From positions 44,305-108,304 of the forward strand of contig NZ_JAKGBZ010000011.1 in the NCBI RefSeq assembly GCF_021556475.1: 64,000 nucleotides of DNA, given 5' to 3'. Position numbers and translations under genes: made by a program. The notes below the pieces were generated by a model. That model saw nothing but the letters and a program-made list of their open reading frames with translations. It searched no databases and was not told the origin of the DNA. Positions 26,700-35,746 of the stretch are shown piece by piece. How positions within the stretch are numbered: position 1 is the first letter of the stretch; every line of letters starts with the position of its first letter. The stretch comes from Acidiphilium iwatense (GTDB lineage Bacteria > Pseudomonadota > Alphaproteobacteria > Acetobacterales > Acetobacteraceae).

Positions 26700-27983
26700 A
26701 TGGATCGACAGTCGTTTCCGGCCAGCCTTTATGTGGAAACCGCGAAGTCCGGCGTTGTTGCGCCGAGCCTTGCCGGTCACATTCGAACATCCGTCGCGAT
26801 CATTGGCGGCGGCTATACAGGCCTCTCAGCGGCTCTATGTTTGGCAGAACGTGGCGTGCGGGTTGTCGTTCTTGAGGCCAACGACGTTGGTTGGGGAGCT
26901 TCAGGACGAAACGGGGGACAAGTAAATCCCGGCCTCAAAGCGGATCCGGACGAGATCGTGCGACGGTTCGGAAACGAGAGAGGAAACAGGATGATCGACT
27001 GGGCTTGGAACGGCCCCAGCCGAGTGTTTGAATTGGTGCGCCAGCACGGGATGGAATGTGAAGCGAGGCAGGATGGAACCATTCGCGCCGCATACACGAC
27101 GACTGATGAAAGGCGGATCATGCAGAGTATCGCTCAATACGTGCGCCATGGCATGCCTGTAGAGCTTCTATCGTCACATGCGATGCAATCCCGAACTGGC
27201 TCGTCGCGCTATTTGGTCGGCATGCTGGATCGCCGCGGTGGATCGCTGAACCCACTGGGGTATGCGCGAGGTCTGGCAGCCGCCGCTCGGAGAGCCGGCG
27301 CGGAGATCTACGGCGCGAGCCGGGTGTTACGAGTCCGAAGAGACGGAGCCCATTGGACTCTTACGACGGTTCGGGGGAGCGTAGACGCCGAGCAGGTGGT
27401 TCTCGGTACTAACGGATATACGGATGAGGTTGCCGCAGCGGTTAAGAATAGCCTCGTACCTGTCTATAGTGCGATCATCGCGACGGAGCCTTTACCTGAC
27501 GCGCTCGCAACTACCATCTTGCCGGGTCGACAAGTCGTCTATGAGCTTGGCCCGCTTCCAACCTACTTTCGAGTGGATGAAGGAAATCGTCTACTGATCG
27601 GAGGGCGGAGCGTTCTCCGATCGAAACAGGGGCTCAATAGTTTTCTCCATTTGAAGCGCTATGCGTCACGGCTATGGCCCTTTCTCAACGGAATTGAATG
27701 GACCCACGGTTGGAATGGCCGTGTCGCGATCACTTTGGATCATTACCCGCATGTGCATGAGCCGGCACCCGGTATGCTGGTGGGAGTTGGATACAATGGC
27801 CGCGGCGTCGCGATGGCGACGCTTGTAGGGGAGCTCCTCGCTCGTAGAGCCCTCGGTGCAAAGGACGATGAATTGGAGCTGCCCATCAGTCCCATCGCGC
27901 CGGTTCCATTGCGACGGTTTTGGAGAGTGGGCGTGGCGGCCCGGATAGCATATGGTCGGATGAGGACCCGACTATCTGGATAA
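26700..27983 (+). CDS. FAD-dependent amine/amino-acid oxidase (DadA/PuuB-like)
   Basis: 427 residues. The N-terminal dinucleotide motif is VAIIGGGYTGLSAALCLAE and continues with a Glu-ended strand VVVLEAND and WGASGRNGGQVNPG, the DAO-family arrangement. The C-terminal part has GVGYNGRGVAMATLVGELLA, the second FAD-contact region. These features match gamma-glutamylputrescine oxidoreductases and related amine oxidases. It follows the polyamine-type binding-protein gene by 63 bases, so amine oxidation is the likely role. The exact substrate is not established. Confidence 0.87.
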   Translation: MDRQSFPASLYVETAKSGVVAPSLAGHIRTSVAIIGGGYTGLSAALCLAERGVRVVVLEANDVGWGASGRNGGQVNPGLKADPDEIVRRFGNERGNRMIDWAWNGPSRVFELVRQHGMECEARQDGTIRAAYTTTDERRIMQSIAQYVRHGMPVELLSSHAMQSRTGSSRYLVGMLDRRGGSLNPLGYARGLAAAARRAGAEIYGASRVLRVRRDGAHWTLTTVRGSVDAEQVVLGTNGYTDEVAAAVKNSLVPVYSAIIATEPLPDALATTILPGRQVVYELGPLPTYFRVDEGNRLLIGGRSVLRSKQGLNSFLHLKRYASRLWPFLNGIEWTHGWNGRVAITLDHYPHVHEPAPGMLVGVGYNGRGVAMATLVGELLARRALGAKDDELELPISPIAPVPLRRFWRVGVAARIAYGRMRTRLSG

Positions 27984-28095
27984 CTTGGTCACCGGCTGGT
28001 GCGTTTTTGTGAATTTCGTGTCAAGTGGAGCGAAGCCGTGGGCGGCGCCTTCTCAGTCAGGCGAGGCTCCGGCCCACTTATTGCGGAACCGCGCC

Positions 28096-28131
28096 GATGC
28101 GGCGCGCGCGGCGACAGCCTGGCAGAGATAC
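28096..28131 (-). pseudogene. Decayed fragment of the Pro/Arg-rich protein family
   Basis: On the minus strand this reads about 12 codons as YLCQAVAARAAS, matching YLCQAVAARGVK of the gene at 24450, including a nearly identical run ending in GGCAGAGATAC on the plus strand. No intact frame continues on either side. It looks like a recombination relic at the far edge of the AT-rich island. The match is short, so confidence is moderate. Confidence 0.5.
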
Positions 28132-28198
28132 CCGCCGCCGGTTCATGATACCCGTAAAATCAGAGGCGGGATTTGTCATGATGCCCCTGTCGCAATGA

Positions 28199-28570
28199 TC
28201 ACTCTGCGCTCAGCGAACTCGGAAGAGCGTCGAAGAGGCGGCGGGCGATCCTCGCTTCTTCGGTATTGATGCCCCTGGGAAGAACAGGCATCAGAAAATC
28301 ACCTTCCGTCGTTTTGATGAGCCATACCCTGCAAACATTGCGGCCGGCGAGACGTATTTTAAATTCAATCCGATCCACGACAAGAATCTCCGGCGGACGG
28401 GGATTGGTGACCGGGTCGTAACCGAAAGTCCGCATAACTCCGATCAAATGGGTGTGGTTATCGCCGACATCCCGATTTCCATAATTATGATCCCGGTACC
28501 ACTGGCCTCCCGCGCCTTCGTGAAAATTGTCAGCCTCGAGTTCGAGCCGTGAAATTCGTCCTGGCGGCAT
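28199..28570 (-). CDS. Hypothetical protein, unrecognised family
   Basis: 123 residues from the ATG at 28570, which follows CGAGGA at nine bases; an ATG nine codons upstream is possible but has no ribosome site. The protein begins MPPGRISRLELEADNF, has a central histidine-bearing DNHTHLIGVM and RTFGYDPVTN, and a C-terminal charged helix (EEARIARRLFDAL). No signal peptide or membrane segment is seen. I do not recognise the family. It lies alone between the AT-rich island and a tandem-repeat array, a setting common for acquired small genes, possibly toxin-like, but there is no direct support for that. Confidence 0.55.
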   Translation of the reverse strand: MPPGRISRLELEADNFHEGAGGQWYRDHNYGNRDVGDNHTHLIGVMRTFGYDPVTNPRPPEILVVDRIEFKIRLAGRNVCRVWLIKTTEGDFLMPVLPRGINTEEARIARRLFDALPSSLSAE

Positions 28571-28663
28571 TGGGATGGTTCCTCGACAGAAAGGCATGAT
28601 TTTCTTGCCCGCTGGACGTTACCATATCCGTTCCTTTGCTTGAATGGAAATCTATTGCGGTGC

Positions 28664-28987
28664 AGGAGGATGGCGGCTTGCGGCACGATGGATTGCTTCG
28701 CTCCGCTCGCAATGACGGTTCCGATGTTTGTCTCGAACCGGGACACTGACAGGAGGATGGCGGCTTGCGGCGCGATGGATTGCGTCGCTCCGCTCGCGAT
28801 GACGGTTCCGATGTTTGCCCCAAACCGGGACACTGACAGGAGGATGGCGGCTTGCGGCGCGATGGATTGCGTCGCTCCGCTCGCGATGACGGTTCCGATG
28901 TTTGCCCCGAACCGGGACACTGACAGGAGGATGGCGGCTTGCGGCGCGATGGATTGCTTCCGCCTCGCAGGCTCGGCGTCGCAATGA
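28664..28987. repeat. Tandem 87-bp repeat array (three copies plus a partial fourth)
   Basis: Units start at 28664, 28751, 28838 and 28925, exactly 87 bases apart, each opening with AGGAGGATGGCGGCTTGCGG. The fourth diverges after about 35 bases (TTCCGCCTCGCAGG). Each unit includes GGATTGC..CGCTCCGCTCGC.ATGACG, which resembles the dispersed GTCATTGCGAGCG..GCAATCC intergenic repeat found in many bacteria. Because 87 is a multiple of three, frames stay open on both strands, which creates false repetitive ORFs. No spacers of varied sequence exist, so it is not CRISPR. Confidence 0.9.
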
Positions 28988-29005
28988 CGGGATGGGGCGG
29001 TGCCT

Positions 29006-29734
29006 TTATTTTCCCGCCTTATGCGCCGCCGCTTCCTCGGCGCTGGAAACTCCGCCATGCGCCGCCGACCAAGCGACCGGGTCTTCCAGGAACTTGCGCA
29101 CCCCGGCAAGTGTCGCTTCAGGGAAATAATTTCCGCCCCGGCAGGCTTCCAGCACATCCCACCAGGTGCAGAGATGGTGCAGGGAAATCCCCATCTCGGC
29201 GAGCTTGGACAGGCTGCCCGGAAACACCCCGTAATAGAACACCACGAAGACGTGATCGCAGATCGCCCCGGCGTCGCGCAGTGCGGTGGCAAACTGGATT
29301 TTCGAGCCGCCATCGGTGGTCAGATCCTCGACCAGCAGCGTGCGCTTGCCTTCCGGCACGTCGCCCTCGATCAGCGCGTTGCGGCCGAAACCCTTGGGTT
29401 TCTTGCGGACATAGGCCATCGGCAGCGACAGCCGGTCGGCGATCCAGGCAGCGTAGGGAATCCCCGCCGTCTCGCCGCCGGCCACCGCCTCGATCGTCTC
29501 GAACCCGATATGCCGGGTGAGCTTTTCCACCCCCAGCTCGCAGATTTTCGCCCGCGCGCGCGGAAAATAGATGATCTTGCGGCAATCGATATAGACCGGC
29601 GCCTTCCAGCCCGAGGTGAAGGTATAAGGTTCGTCGGGGCGGAAATTGACCGCCTTGATTTCCAGCAGAATCCGCGCCGCCGTCAGCGCCGCATCCCGGT
29701 CCCAATCGCTCGCGTGTCCCATGCCCGCCGCCAT
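29006..29734 (-). CDS. pyrE: Orotate phosphoribosyltransferase
   Basis: 242 residues. It joins orotate to PRPP in pyrimidine synthesis. The PRPP-binding loop is [14 protein letters not shown] in the middle of the protein. Other expected parts include [15 protein letters not shown] near residue 40 and [11 protein letters not shown] with catalytic lysines. The start ATG follows GGAGGG by five bases. The protein is somewhat longer than E. coli PyrE because of a C-terminal extension of about 40 residues that includes [14 protein letters not shown], a form known in alphaproteobacteria. It is divergent from icd. Confidence 0.93.
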   Translation of the reverse strand: MAAGMGHASDWDRDAALTAARILLEIKAVNFRPDEPYTFTSGWKAPVYIDCRKIIYFPRARAKICELGVEKLTRHIGFETIEAVAGGETAGIPYAAWIADRLSLPMAYVRKKPKGFGRNALIEGDVPEGKRTLLVEDLTTDGGSKIQFATALRDAGAICDHVFVVFYYGVFPGSLSKLAEMGISLHHLCTWWDVLEACRGGNYFPEATLAGVRKFLEDPVAWSAAHGGVSSAEEAAAHKAGK

Positions 29735-29850
29735 CTCAGCCCTCCGTGCTCTGCGCGGTCCTAGATCACCCCTGCCCTGCCGTCCACCGTCTTGCCGCGC
29801 GGCGCCGAGGTGATAGACATCCCCGGAACCGAGCGCGGAGGAGCAAAATC

Positions 29851-31080
29851 GTGGCGAAAATCAAGGTCAGGAACCCCATCGTCGAGATGGATGGCGACGA
29901 GATGACACGGATCATCTGGGGCTTCATCAAGGACAAGCTGATTCTGCCCTATCTCGACATCGACCTGAAATATTTCGACCTCGGCATCGAGCACCGGGAC
30001 GCCACCGACGACAAGGTAACTGTGGATTCGGCCCTGGCGACCAGGGAATACGGCGTCGCGGTGAAATGCGCGACGATCACCCCGGACGAAGCGCGAGTGA
30101 AGGAATTCAACCTCAAGCAGATGTGGCGCAGCCCGAACGGCACCATCCGCAACATTCTCGACGGCACGATCTTCCGCGAGCCGATCATCTGCCGCAACGT
30201 CCCCCGTCTGGTGCCGCACTGGTCCGAGCCGATCGTGATCGGCCGTCACGCCTATGGCGACATCTACCGCGCGGCGGAGACGAAAATCCCCGGCCCCGGC
30301 AAGGTGCAGCTTTCCTACATCCCCGCCGATGGCAGCAAGCCGATGATCCTCGACGTGCATGACTTCAAGGGGCCCGGCGTGGCGCTGGGGATGCACAATA
30401 CCCGCGCCTCGATCGAAGGTTTCGCCCGCGCCAGCTTCAATTACGGCCTGCTGCGCAACTATCCGGTCTATCTTTCGACCAAGAACACCATCCTGAAAGC
30501 CTATGACGGCATGTTCAAGGACGTGTTCCAGGAGATTTTCGACGCTGAATTCAAGGCCGAATTCGACAGGCACGGCCTGACCTACGAGCATCGGCTGATC
30601 GACGACATGGTGGCCTCGGCGCTCAAATGGAATGGCGGCTATCTCTGGGCGTGCAAGAACTATGACGGCGACGTGGAAAGCGACATCGTCGCCCAGGGTT
30701 TCGGCAGCCTCGGGCTGATGACCTCGGTGCTGATGAGCCCGGACGGCAAAACGGTGGAGAGCGAGGCGGCGCACGGCACGGTGACGCGGCATTATCGCGA
30801 GCACCAGAAGGGCAAGCCGACCTCGACCAACCCGATCGCCAGCATTTTCGCCTGGACCCGCGGCCTTGCCTATCGCGGCAAGTTCGACGGGACGCCCGAG
30901 GTCACGGAATTCGCCGAAACCCTGGAACGCGTCTGCGTCGAAACCGTCGAATCCGGCCACATGACCAAGGATCTCGCCATCCTGATTTCCAAGGATCAGC
31001 CCTGGATGACCACGCAGGATTTCCTCGCCAAGCTCGACGAGAACCTGCAATCCGCCATGGGTCGCCGCAAGGCGGCATGA
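29851..31080 (+). CDS. icd: NADP-dependent isocitrate dehydrogenase
   Basis: 409 residues, starting at GTG 29851 after GGAGGAG; an upstream ATG in frame lacks support. It oxidatively decarboxylates isocitrate to 2-oxoglutarate in the TCA cycle. The eukaryote-like homodimeric form is recognisable from [13 protein letters not shown] at the N-terminus, the substrate site [17 protein letters not shown], the metal-site [18 protein letters not shown] and the NADP-site [14 protein letters not shown]. It is a single-gene unit facing away from pyrE. Confidence 0.95.
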   Translation: MAKIKVRNPIVEMDGDEMTRIIWGFIKDKLILPYLDIDLKYFDLGIEHRDATDDKVTVDSALATREYGVAVKCATITPDEARVKEFNLKQMWRSPNGTIRNILDGTIFREPIICRNVPRLVPHWSEPIVIGRHAYGDIYRAAETKIPGPGKVQLSYIPADGSKPMILDVHDFKGPGVALGMHNTRASIEGFARASFNYGLLRNYPVYLSTKNTILKAYDGMFKDVFQEIFDAEFKAEFDRHGLTYEHRLIDDMVASALKWNGGYLWACKNYDGDVESDIVAQGFGSLGLMTSVLMSPDGKTVESEAAHGTVTRHYREHQKGKPTSTNPIASIFAWTRGLAYRGKFDGTPEVTEFAETLERVCVETVESGHMTKDLAILISKDQPWMTTQDFLAKLDENLQSAMGRRKAA

Positions 31081-31134
31081 CGACCATGCCGATACGGCCC
31101 TGACAAACGGGGGGTGCTCTTCTATTTATCGATA

Positions 31135-32145
31135 ATGAGCACCATCCCGTTTTCCGTTCTCGATCTCGCGCCGGTTCCCGAGGGCGCGACGCCCGCCGAT
31201 GCCTTGCGCAACACCGCCGATCTCGCGCGCCATGCGGAACGTCTCGGGTTCAACCGCTACTGGCTGGCCGAGCACCACAACATGCCGGGCATCGCCAGTG
31301 CCGCGACGGCGGTGGTGGTCGGCCATGTCGCCGGCGCTACAAGCAGCATCCGCGTCGGCTCGGGCGGAATCATGCTGCCCAATCACGCGCCGCTGATCGT
31401 CGCCGAGCAATTCGGTACCCTCGCCTCGCTCTATCCCGGCCGGATCGATCTTGGGCTGGGTCGCGCGCCGGGCACCGATCAGCGCACTGCCCGCGCACTG
31501 CGCCGCGACCTCGCGGGCAGCGAAGCCCGTTTTGCCGAGGATGTCCTTGAACTGCAATCCTATTTTCAGCCCGCGCCGCCCGATCAGCCGGTCCGCGCGG
31601 TTCCCGGCGCCGGGCTCGACATGCCGATCTGGCTGCTCGGGTCGAGCACCTACGGCGCGGAACTCGCGGCCGAACTCGGCCTGCCGTTTGCCTTCGCCTC
31701 GCATTTCGCACCCGACCTGCTGAGCCGCGCCTTGCAACTCTACCGCACGCGATTCCAGCCCTCGGCGCAGCGTGCCAGGCCCTATGCGATGCTCGGGGTC
31801 AATATCTTCGCCGCCGAAACCGACGCGCTCGCCGCGCATCTGTTCACCTCGCTGCAGCAGGCCTTCATCAATCTCCGGCGCGGCCGGCCCGGCAAATTGC
31901 CCGCGCCTCATGCCATGGAGGAACTCTGGTCGCCGCTGGAAAAAGCCCAGGTCGAGCACGCGCTCATGCATTCGATCGTCGGATCGCCGGAGACGGTCCA
32001 CGCCGGGCTCGCTGCCTTCATCGCGGAATACCGCCCGGACGAATTGATGATTACCGCCCAGATCCACGATCATGCCGCACGGGTGCGCAGCTTCGAGATC
32101 GTCGCGGCGGCGCGCGACGCATCGGCCGTTCAGCTCCGCCCGTAG
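31135..32145 (+). CDS. LLM-class flavin-dependent oxidoreductase (luciferase-like)
   Basis: 336 residues from the ATG at 31135. The TIM-barrel luciferase-like monooxygenase family is shown by FSVLDLAPV, the [20 protein letters not shown] stretch, [13 protein letters not shown] and [11 protein letters not shown]. It belongs to the group annotated YhbW/MsnO8 in many genomes, whose substrates are unknown. It ends sixteen bases past the stop of the convergent manC-type gene, so the two 3' ends overlap slightly. Confidence 0.88.
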   Translation: MSTIPFSVLDLAPVPEGATPADALRNTADLARHAERLGFNRYWLAEHHNMPGIASAATAVVVGHVAGATSSIRVGSGGIMLPNHAPLIVAEQFGTLASLYPGRIDLGLGRAPGTDQRTARALRRDLAGSEARFAEDVLELQSYFQPAPPDQPVRAVPGAGLDMPIWLLGSSTYGAELAAELGLPFAFASHFAPDLLSRALQLYRTRFQPSAQRARPYAMLGVNIFAAETDALAAHLFTSLQQAFINLRRGRPGKLPAPHAMEELWSPLEKAQVEHALMHSIVGSPETVHAGLAAFIAEYRPDELMITAQIHDHAARVRSFEIVAAARDASAVQLRP

Positions 32146-33572
32146 GTATCCTCGTAGCGCACGATATCGTCCTCGCCGAGATAGGCGCCGGACTGCACCT
32201 CGATCAGCGTGAGCGGAATGCGGCCCGGATTGTCGAGCCGGTGAACGCAGCCGAGCGGCAGGTAGAGGCTCTCGTTCTCGCGCACGAGATGGGTTTCGGC
32301 ATCGCGAGTGACCAGCGCCGAACCCGCCACCACCACCCAGTGCTCGGCGCGATGGAAATGCTTCTGCAGGCTGAGCTTGGCGCCGGGCATGACCACGATC
32401 CGCTTGACCTGGAACCGGTCGCCCTGAATCAGGCTTTCGTAGAATCCCCAGGGGCGATAGACCCGGTTATGCGCCTCGGCTTCGGGGCGCTTGTCGCGTT
32501 TGAGCCGGTCGACCACGGATTTGACGTTCTGGGTCTTGTCCCGGTGGGTTACCAGAACGGCGTCCGGCGTGGTGATCACCACCACGTCCTCCAGCCCCAG
32601 CACGGCGGTCACCGCACCTTCGCTGCGCACGTAGCAGCGCGCCGAATCCTCGATCAGTGCTTCGCCCATCGCGGCATTGCCCGAAGCGTCTTTCGCCGCG
32701 ACCTCCCAGATCGCCGACCAGGAGCCGACATCCGACCAGCCGATCGCCGCCGGCACCACGGCGGCGCGATCGGTCCTCTCGGCGATCGCGTAGTCGATGC
32801 TGATATCGGGCGAGGAGCGGAAACCCTCGGCGCCGAGCCGGATGAAATCGAGATCGAGCTGGCGCGCATCGAAGGCGACGCGCGACGCGCGGGCGACATC
32901 CGGTGCGAGGCGCTCCATTTCGGCGAGCAACGTGCGCGCGGTCGCGACGAACATGCCCGAGTTCCAGAAATGCCGCCCGTCGGCGATCAAGGCGGTGGCG
33001 GTCGCGGCCTCGGGTTTTTCGATAAAGCGCGCGATGCGGAAGGCGCCGTCATGACCGTCCAGCGCCGGACCGCGCTCGATATAGCCATAGCCGGTCTCTG
33101 CCGCGGTGGGCCGCATTCCGAACGTGACGATGAAGCCCTCGCGCGCGGCGCGCACGGCGATGCCGAGCGCCGATAGCAGCGCGGCCGTATCGGCGATCGA
33201 CGCATCGGCGGCCATGATCCAGAGCACCGCGTCCGGGTCGGTTTCGGCGATCAGAAGCGCGGCGGCGGTGATCGCCGGCGCGCTGTTGCGGCCCTCCGGT
33301 TCCAGCATGATGCGCGCCCCCTCGGCGTCGGCTTCGCGCAACTGCTCGGCGACGATGAAGCGGTGCTCCTCGTTGGCGACCACGATGGGCGGCGCGAACC
33401 CGTTGCCCGCGGCCCGCGCCGCGGTTTCCTGCAGCATGGTACGCCCCGAGATCAGCGGCCAGAACTGCTTCGGATAAGCCTTGCGCGAGACCGGCCAGAG
33501 CCGGGTGCCGGTGCCTCCCGAAAGAATCACCGGAACGATCGTCTCGTTCCGCGCTCCAGTCCCATCAGCCAT
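32130..33572 (-). CDS. Mannose-1-phosphate guanylyltransferase/mannose-6-phosphate isomerase
   Basis: 480 residues from the ATG at 33572; the frame stays open upstream but the family start begins just before [25 protein letters not shown]. That motif is the nucleotidyltransferase signature for GDP-mannose synthesis. The C-terminal third is a type II phosphomannose isomerase cupin with [25 protein letters not shown] and a final [16 protein letters not shown]. The bifunctional enzyme supplies GDP-mannose for exopolysaccharide or glycan synthesis. No other polysaccharide genes adjoin it. Gene names manC, cpsB or xanB are used for this type. Confidence 0.93.
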   Translation of the reverse strand: MADGTGARNETIVPVILSGGTGTRLWPVSRKAYPKQFWPLISGRTMLQETAARAAGNGFAPPIVVANEEHRFIVAEQLREADAEGARIMLEPEGRNSAPAITAAALLIAETDPDAVLWIMAADASIADTAALLSALGIAVRAAREGFIVTFGMRPTAAETGYGYIERGPALDGHDGAFRIARFIEKPEAATATALIADGRHFWNSGMFVATARTLLAEMERLAPDVARASRVAFDARQLDLDFIRLGAEGFRSSPDISIDYAIAERTDRAAVVPAAIGWSDVGSWSAIWEVAAKDASGNAAMGEALIEDSARCYVRSEGAVTAVLGLEDVVVITTPDAVLVTHRDKTQNVKSVVDRLKRDKRPEAEAHNRVYRPWGFYESLIQGDRFQVKRIVVMPGAKLSLQKHFHRAEHWVVVAGSALVTRDAETHLVRENESLYLPLGCVHRLDNPGRIPLTLIEVQSGAYLGEDDIVRYEDTYGRS

Positions 33573-33650
33573 GCGGTCCCCCAATTCACGTCGCCGCTTC
33601 ATTGCCAGCGGATGCGTTATGCGTCCAGCATGATGCGGAAAAGGCAGGAC

Positions 33651-34451
33651 ATGACCGATTCGATCGACAAGATACGGCTCGAGGATCTCACCAGTGCCGA
33701 ACTGCGCGCTCTGCTGCCGCGCCGGCCGGTCATCCTGCTGCCGCTGGGGAGTCAGGAGGATCAGGGCGCGCACGCGCCGATGGGCGATTTCCGGCTGACA
33801 GACATCATCGCCGCGCGCATCGCCCACGCCGCCACTGGCGCCGGAACCCTCACCCTCGCCGCCCCAACCCTGCCCTTCGGCGCCGCCGACCATTTCGGCG
33901 CCGTTCCCGGCGGTCTTGCGTTGGCGCCGGCAACGTTCCGCGCCGTGCTGTCCGATGTTCTAGCCGAGCTGGCACGCAACGGGCTGGAGCGCGTCGTGAT
34001 TCTCAACGGTCATGGCGGCAACGCACCGGTCATTCACGAGGCGACGCTCGCGATCCGCCGCGCCGAGGGGCGGCTGATTCCGTCGGTCTATCTCTGGAAG
34101 ATCGCACGCCGGCTGATGGAGCGCAGGATCGGCCCCGCTCCGGCGCGCTTCGGCCATGGCGGCGAACCGCTTGCCTCGATCACCCTCGCTTTGCGCCCGC
34201 GGGCGGCGCGACCCGATCTCGCAACCCCGCCCGCCGCCGCGGGACGCGTCATCGGTCTCGATGTCGCGGGATTCGGCGCACTGAGTTTCGGCGGCGTGGA
34301 GATCGACGCTCCGGTCGAATATCCCGAAATCGCCCCCAGTTCCGCCGCCGCCGATGCGACCCAGGCCGACGCGGCGCTGGGCGAAGCGGTGACCGATGAG
34401 CTGGTCGCCATCGCGGCGCGGCTCTGCGCGCATGTCGCTTCCCAGTCATGA
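33651..34451 (+). CDS. Creatininase-family amidohydrolase with altered metal motif
   Basis: 266 residues from the ATG at 33651, preceded by AAGGCAGGAC. The creatininase fold is recognised from VILLPLGSQEDQG near residue 30 and VVILNGHGGNAPV near residue 115. Family members hydrolyse creatinine or related cyclic amides using two metal ions. Here the usual GSxEQHGPHLPLGTD reads GSQEDQGAHAPMGDF, so one histidine ligand is Gln38 and the aspartate is moved or lost. This may mark a distinct subfamily with another substrate. It overlaps the next transporter gene by ATGA. Confidence 0.82.
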   Translation: MTDSIDKIRLEDLTSAELRALLPRRPVILLPLGSQEDQGAHAPMGDFRLTDIIAARIAHAATGAGTLTLAAPTLPFGAADHFGAVPGGLALAPATFRAVLSDVLAELARNGLERVVILNGHGGNAPVIHEATLAIRRAEGRLIPSVYLWKIARRLMERRIGPAPARFGHGGEPLASITLALRPRAARPDLATPPAAAGRVIGLDVAGFGALSFGGVEIDAPVEYPEIAPSSAAADATQADAALGEAVTDELVAIAARLCAHVASQS

Positions 34452-35371
34452 GCCTCGTCGCCGGCTGGATTCCGGTCACCATCGCTGCCGCAATTTTCCA
34501 GGTCTGGCGCACCGCGTTGCAGGCGCGGCTGCGCGGCGCGCTGACACCGGGCGGCGCCGGCTTCGTGCGCTATCTCTATGCGCTGCCGGTCGATCTTGTG
34601 CTCCTGTGCGGCGCCCTTGCAATACTGGATCGCGGCTTGCCCGTCTTCGGGAGCACATTCGTCCTGTTCTGCCTGATCGGCGGGATCGCGCAGATTTTCG
34701 GCACCAACCTGCTCATCATGGCGTTCGGTCATCGCAATTTCGTGGTCGGCACCGCCTATGCGAAGACCGAGGCGGCGCAGCTCGTGCTGTTCTCGGTGGT
34801 CGTGCTGGGCGCGCACCTTCCGACGATCGCGATCCTCGGCATCATGCTCGCCGTGGCGGGCGTACTCGGGCTATCCCTCGCCGGTCAACGCATGACTCCT
34901 TCCGAGGTGCTGCGCGCCTCGACGCAACCGGCGGCGCTGTGTGGACTCGGCGCCGGCACCGCCTTCGCGATCACCGCGATTTTGCTCCGCAACGCCTCAC
35001 TCGCCCTGCCCGCGGCAACCCCCGTGCTGCTCAGGGCCCTGCTGGTGCTGATGCTGACCAATACGTTGCAGACGGTCGCGCAAGGCGCCTTCATGGCCCT
35101 GCGCACCCCCCGCGAACTCGTTCAGTGCATCGTGCTCTGGCGCAGAGCGGCGCCGGTCGGCGTGCTGTCGGCGCTGGGGTCGGGCTGCTGGTTCGCCGGC
35201 TTCGCGATGACCGACGTGGCGCTGGTGCGCGGCTTCGGCCAGATCGAGATTCTGTTCACCCTCGCCGTCGGGCATTTCTACCTGAAGGAGCGCACCAGGC
35301 CCGGCGAAACCATAGGGCTGGTTCTAGTGGCGCTCGGGGTCGTCCTGATCGCTGCGGCGGGGTTTGGTTAA
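34448..35371 (+). CDS. EamA/DMT-family transporter
   Basis: 307 residues with about ten membrane helices in two repeated halves, the drug/metabolite transporter arrangement. The segment YLYALPVDLVLLCGAL, a Glu-containing AKTEAAQLVLFSVVVLGA and the C-terminal GFGQIEILFTLAVGHFYLKE fit the family. The ATG overlaps the creatininase-family stop by four bases, so the pair may handle the same compound. Direction and substrate are unknown. Confidence 0.85.
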   Translation: MSLVAGWIPVTIAAAIFQVWRTALQARLRGALTPGGAGFVRYLYALPVDLVLLCGALAILDRGLPVFGSTFVLFCLIGGIAQIFGTNLLIMAFGHRNFVVGTAYAKTEAAQLVLFSVVVLGAHLPTIAILGIMLAVAGVLGLSLAGQRMTPSEVLRASTQPAALCGLGAGTAFAITAILLRNASLALPAATPVLLRALLVLMLTNTLQTVAQGAFMALRTPRELVQCIVLWRRAAPVGVLSALGSGCWFAGFAMTDVALVRGFGQIEILFTLAVGHFYLKERTRPGETIGLVLVALGVVLIAAAGFG

Positions 35372-35433
35372 GGCGTCAAGAACCGCCCCGGACATCCTTC
35401 ACGGGACGCCCGTCGAGAACGCTGAAAAGACGC

Positions 35434-35460
35434 GGTGGCGGAACCGGTGATTCCGCCACC
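35434..35460 (-). terminator. Strong hairpin terminator downstream of the bacteriocin-like precursor
   Basis: Perfect 10-bp inverted repeat GGTGGCGGAA and TTCCGCCACC around a 7-base loop. On the minus strand it begins 14 bases after the precursor stop and is followed by GCGTCTTTTC, a short T-rich tail. It probably ends the precursor transcript and may also stop the plus-strand transporter transcript. Confidence 0.75.
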
Positions 35461-35473
35461 CTATCGAATCAAA

Positions 35474-35746
35474 TCAGAGACCGAGACCGCCGAGAATACC
35501 GGTCAGACCGCTGAGGCCACCGAGGCCGCCGGTCAGTTGGCCGACCAGACCGCCAAGGATAGCCGCGCCACCCGCCGACAATGCGGCAAAGTCACCGGTC
35601 AGAGAGGTGAATACGCCCTCGAGATCCGCAGCTCCCCCCGAAAGCAGGCCGCCAAGACCGCTCAGGCTGCCGCCAAGGCTGAAGGACAGGCCGGCGCCCG
35701 AGACGGCGTCGATTTCAGCGGCGGTGAGTTCACGAATGGTTGTCAT
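35474..35746 (-). CDS. Class II microcin-like/double-glycine-leader peptide precursor
   Basis: 90 residues. Residues 1-18 (MTTIRELTAAEIDAVSGA) are a classic colicin-V/microcin-type leader of the form RELTxxEIxxVSG plus a small residue, the site cut by C39 peptidases. The predicted 72-residue product has about 24 Gly and 18 Leu, with GG pairs every few residues, three acidic residues, no Lys or Arg and no Cys. It is therefore a hydrophobic glycine-zipper-like peptide, unlike the usual cationic bacteriocins. AAAGGAAAC precedes the ATG by eight bases and a terminator follows. The divergent neighbours encode an HlyD adaptor and a C39 ABC exporter, which supports secretion. No immunity gene is evident. 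Antimicrobial action is inference. Confidence 0.82.
   Translation of the reverse strand: MTTIRELTAAEIDAVSGAGLSFSLGGSLSGLGGLLSGGAADLEGVFTSLTGDFAALSAGGAAILGGLVGQLTGGLGGLSGLTGILGGLGL

Noticed and set aside
28664..28987. CRISPR array
   Set aside because: The repeated unit has no conserved repeat with variable spacers; whole 87-bp units are nearly identical.
28640..29129. Repetitive ORFs on both strands that look like a repeat protein
   Set aside because: They arise from the 87-bp DNA tandem repeat, which keeps all frames open by its multiple-of-three length; no ribosome site or family match.
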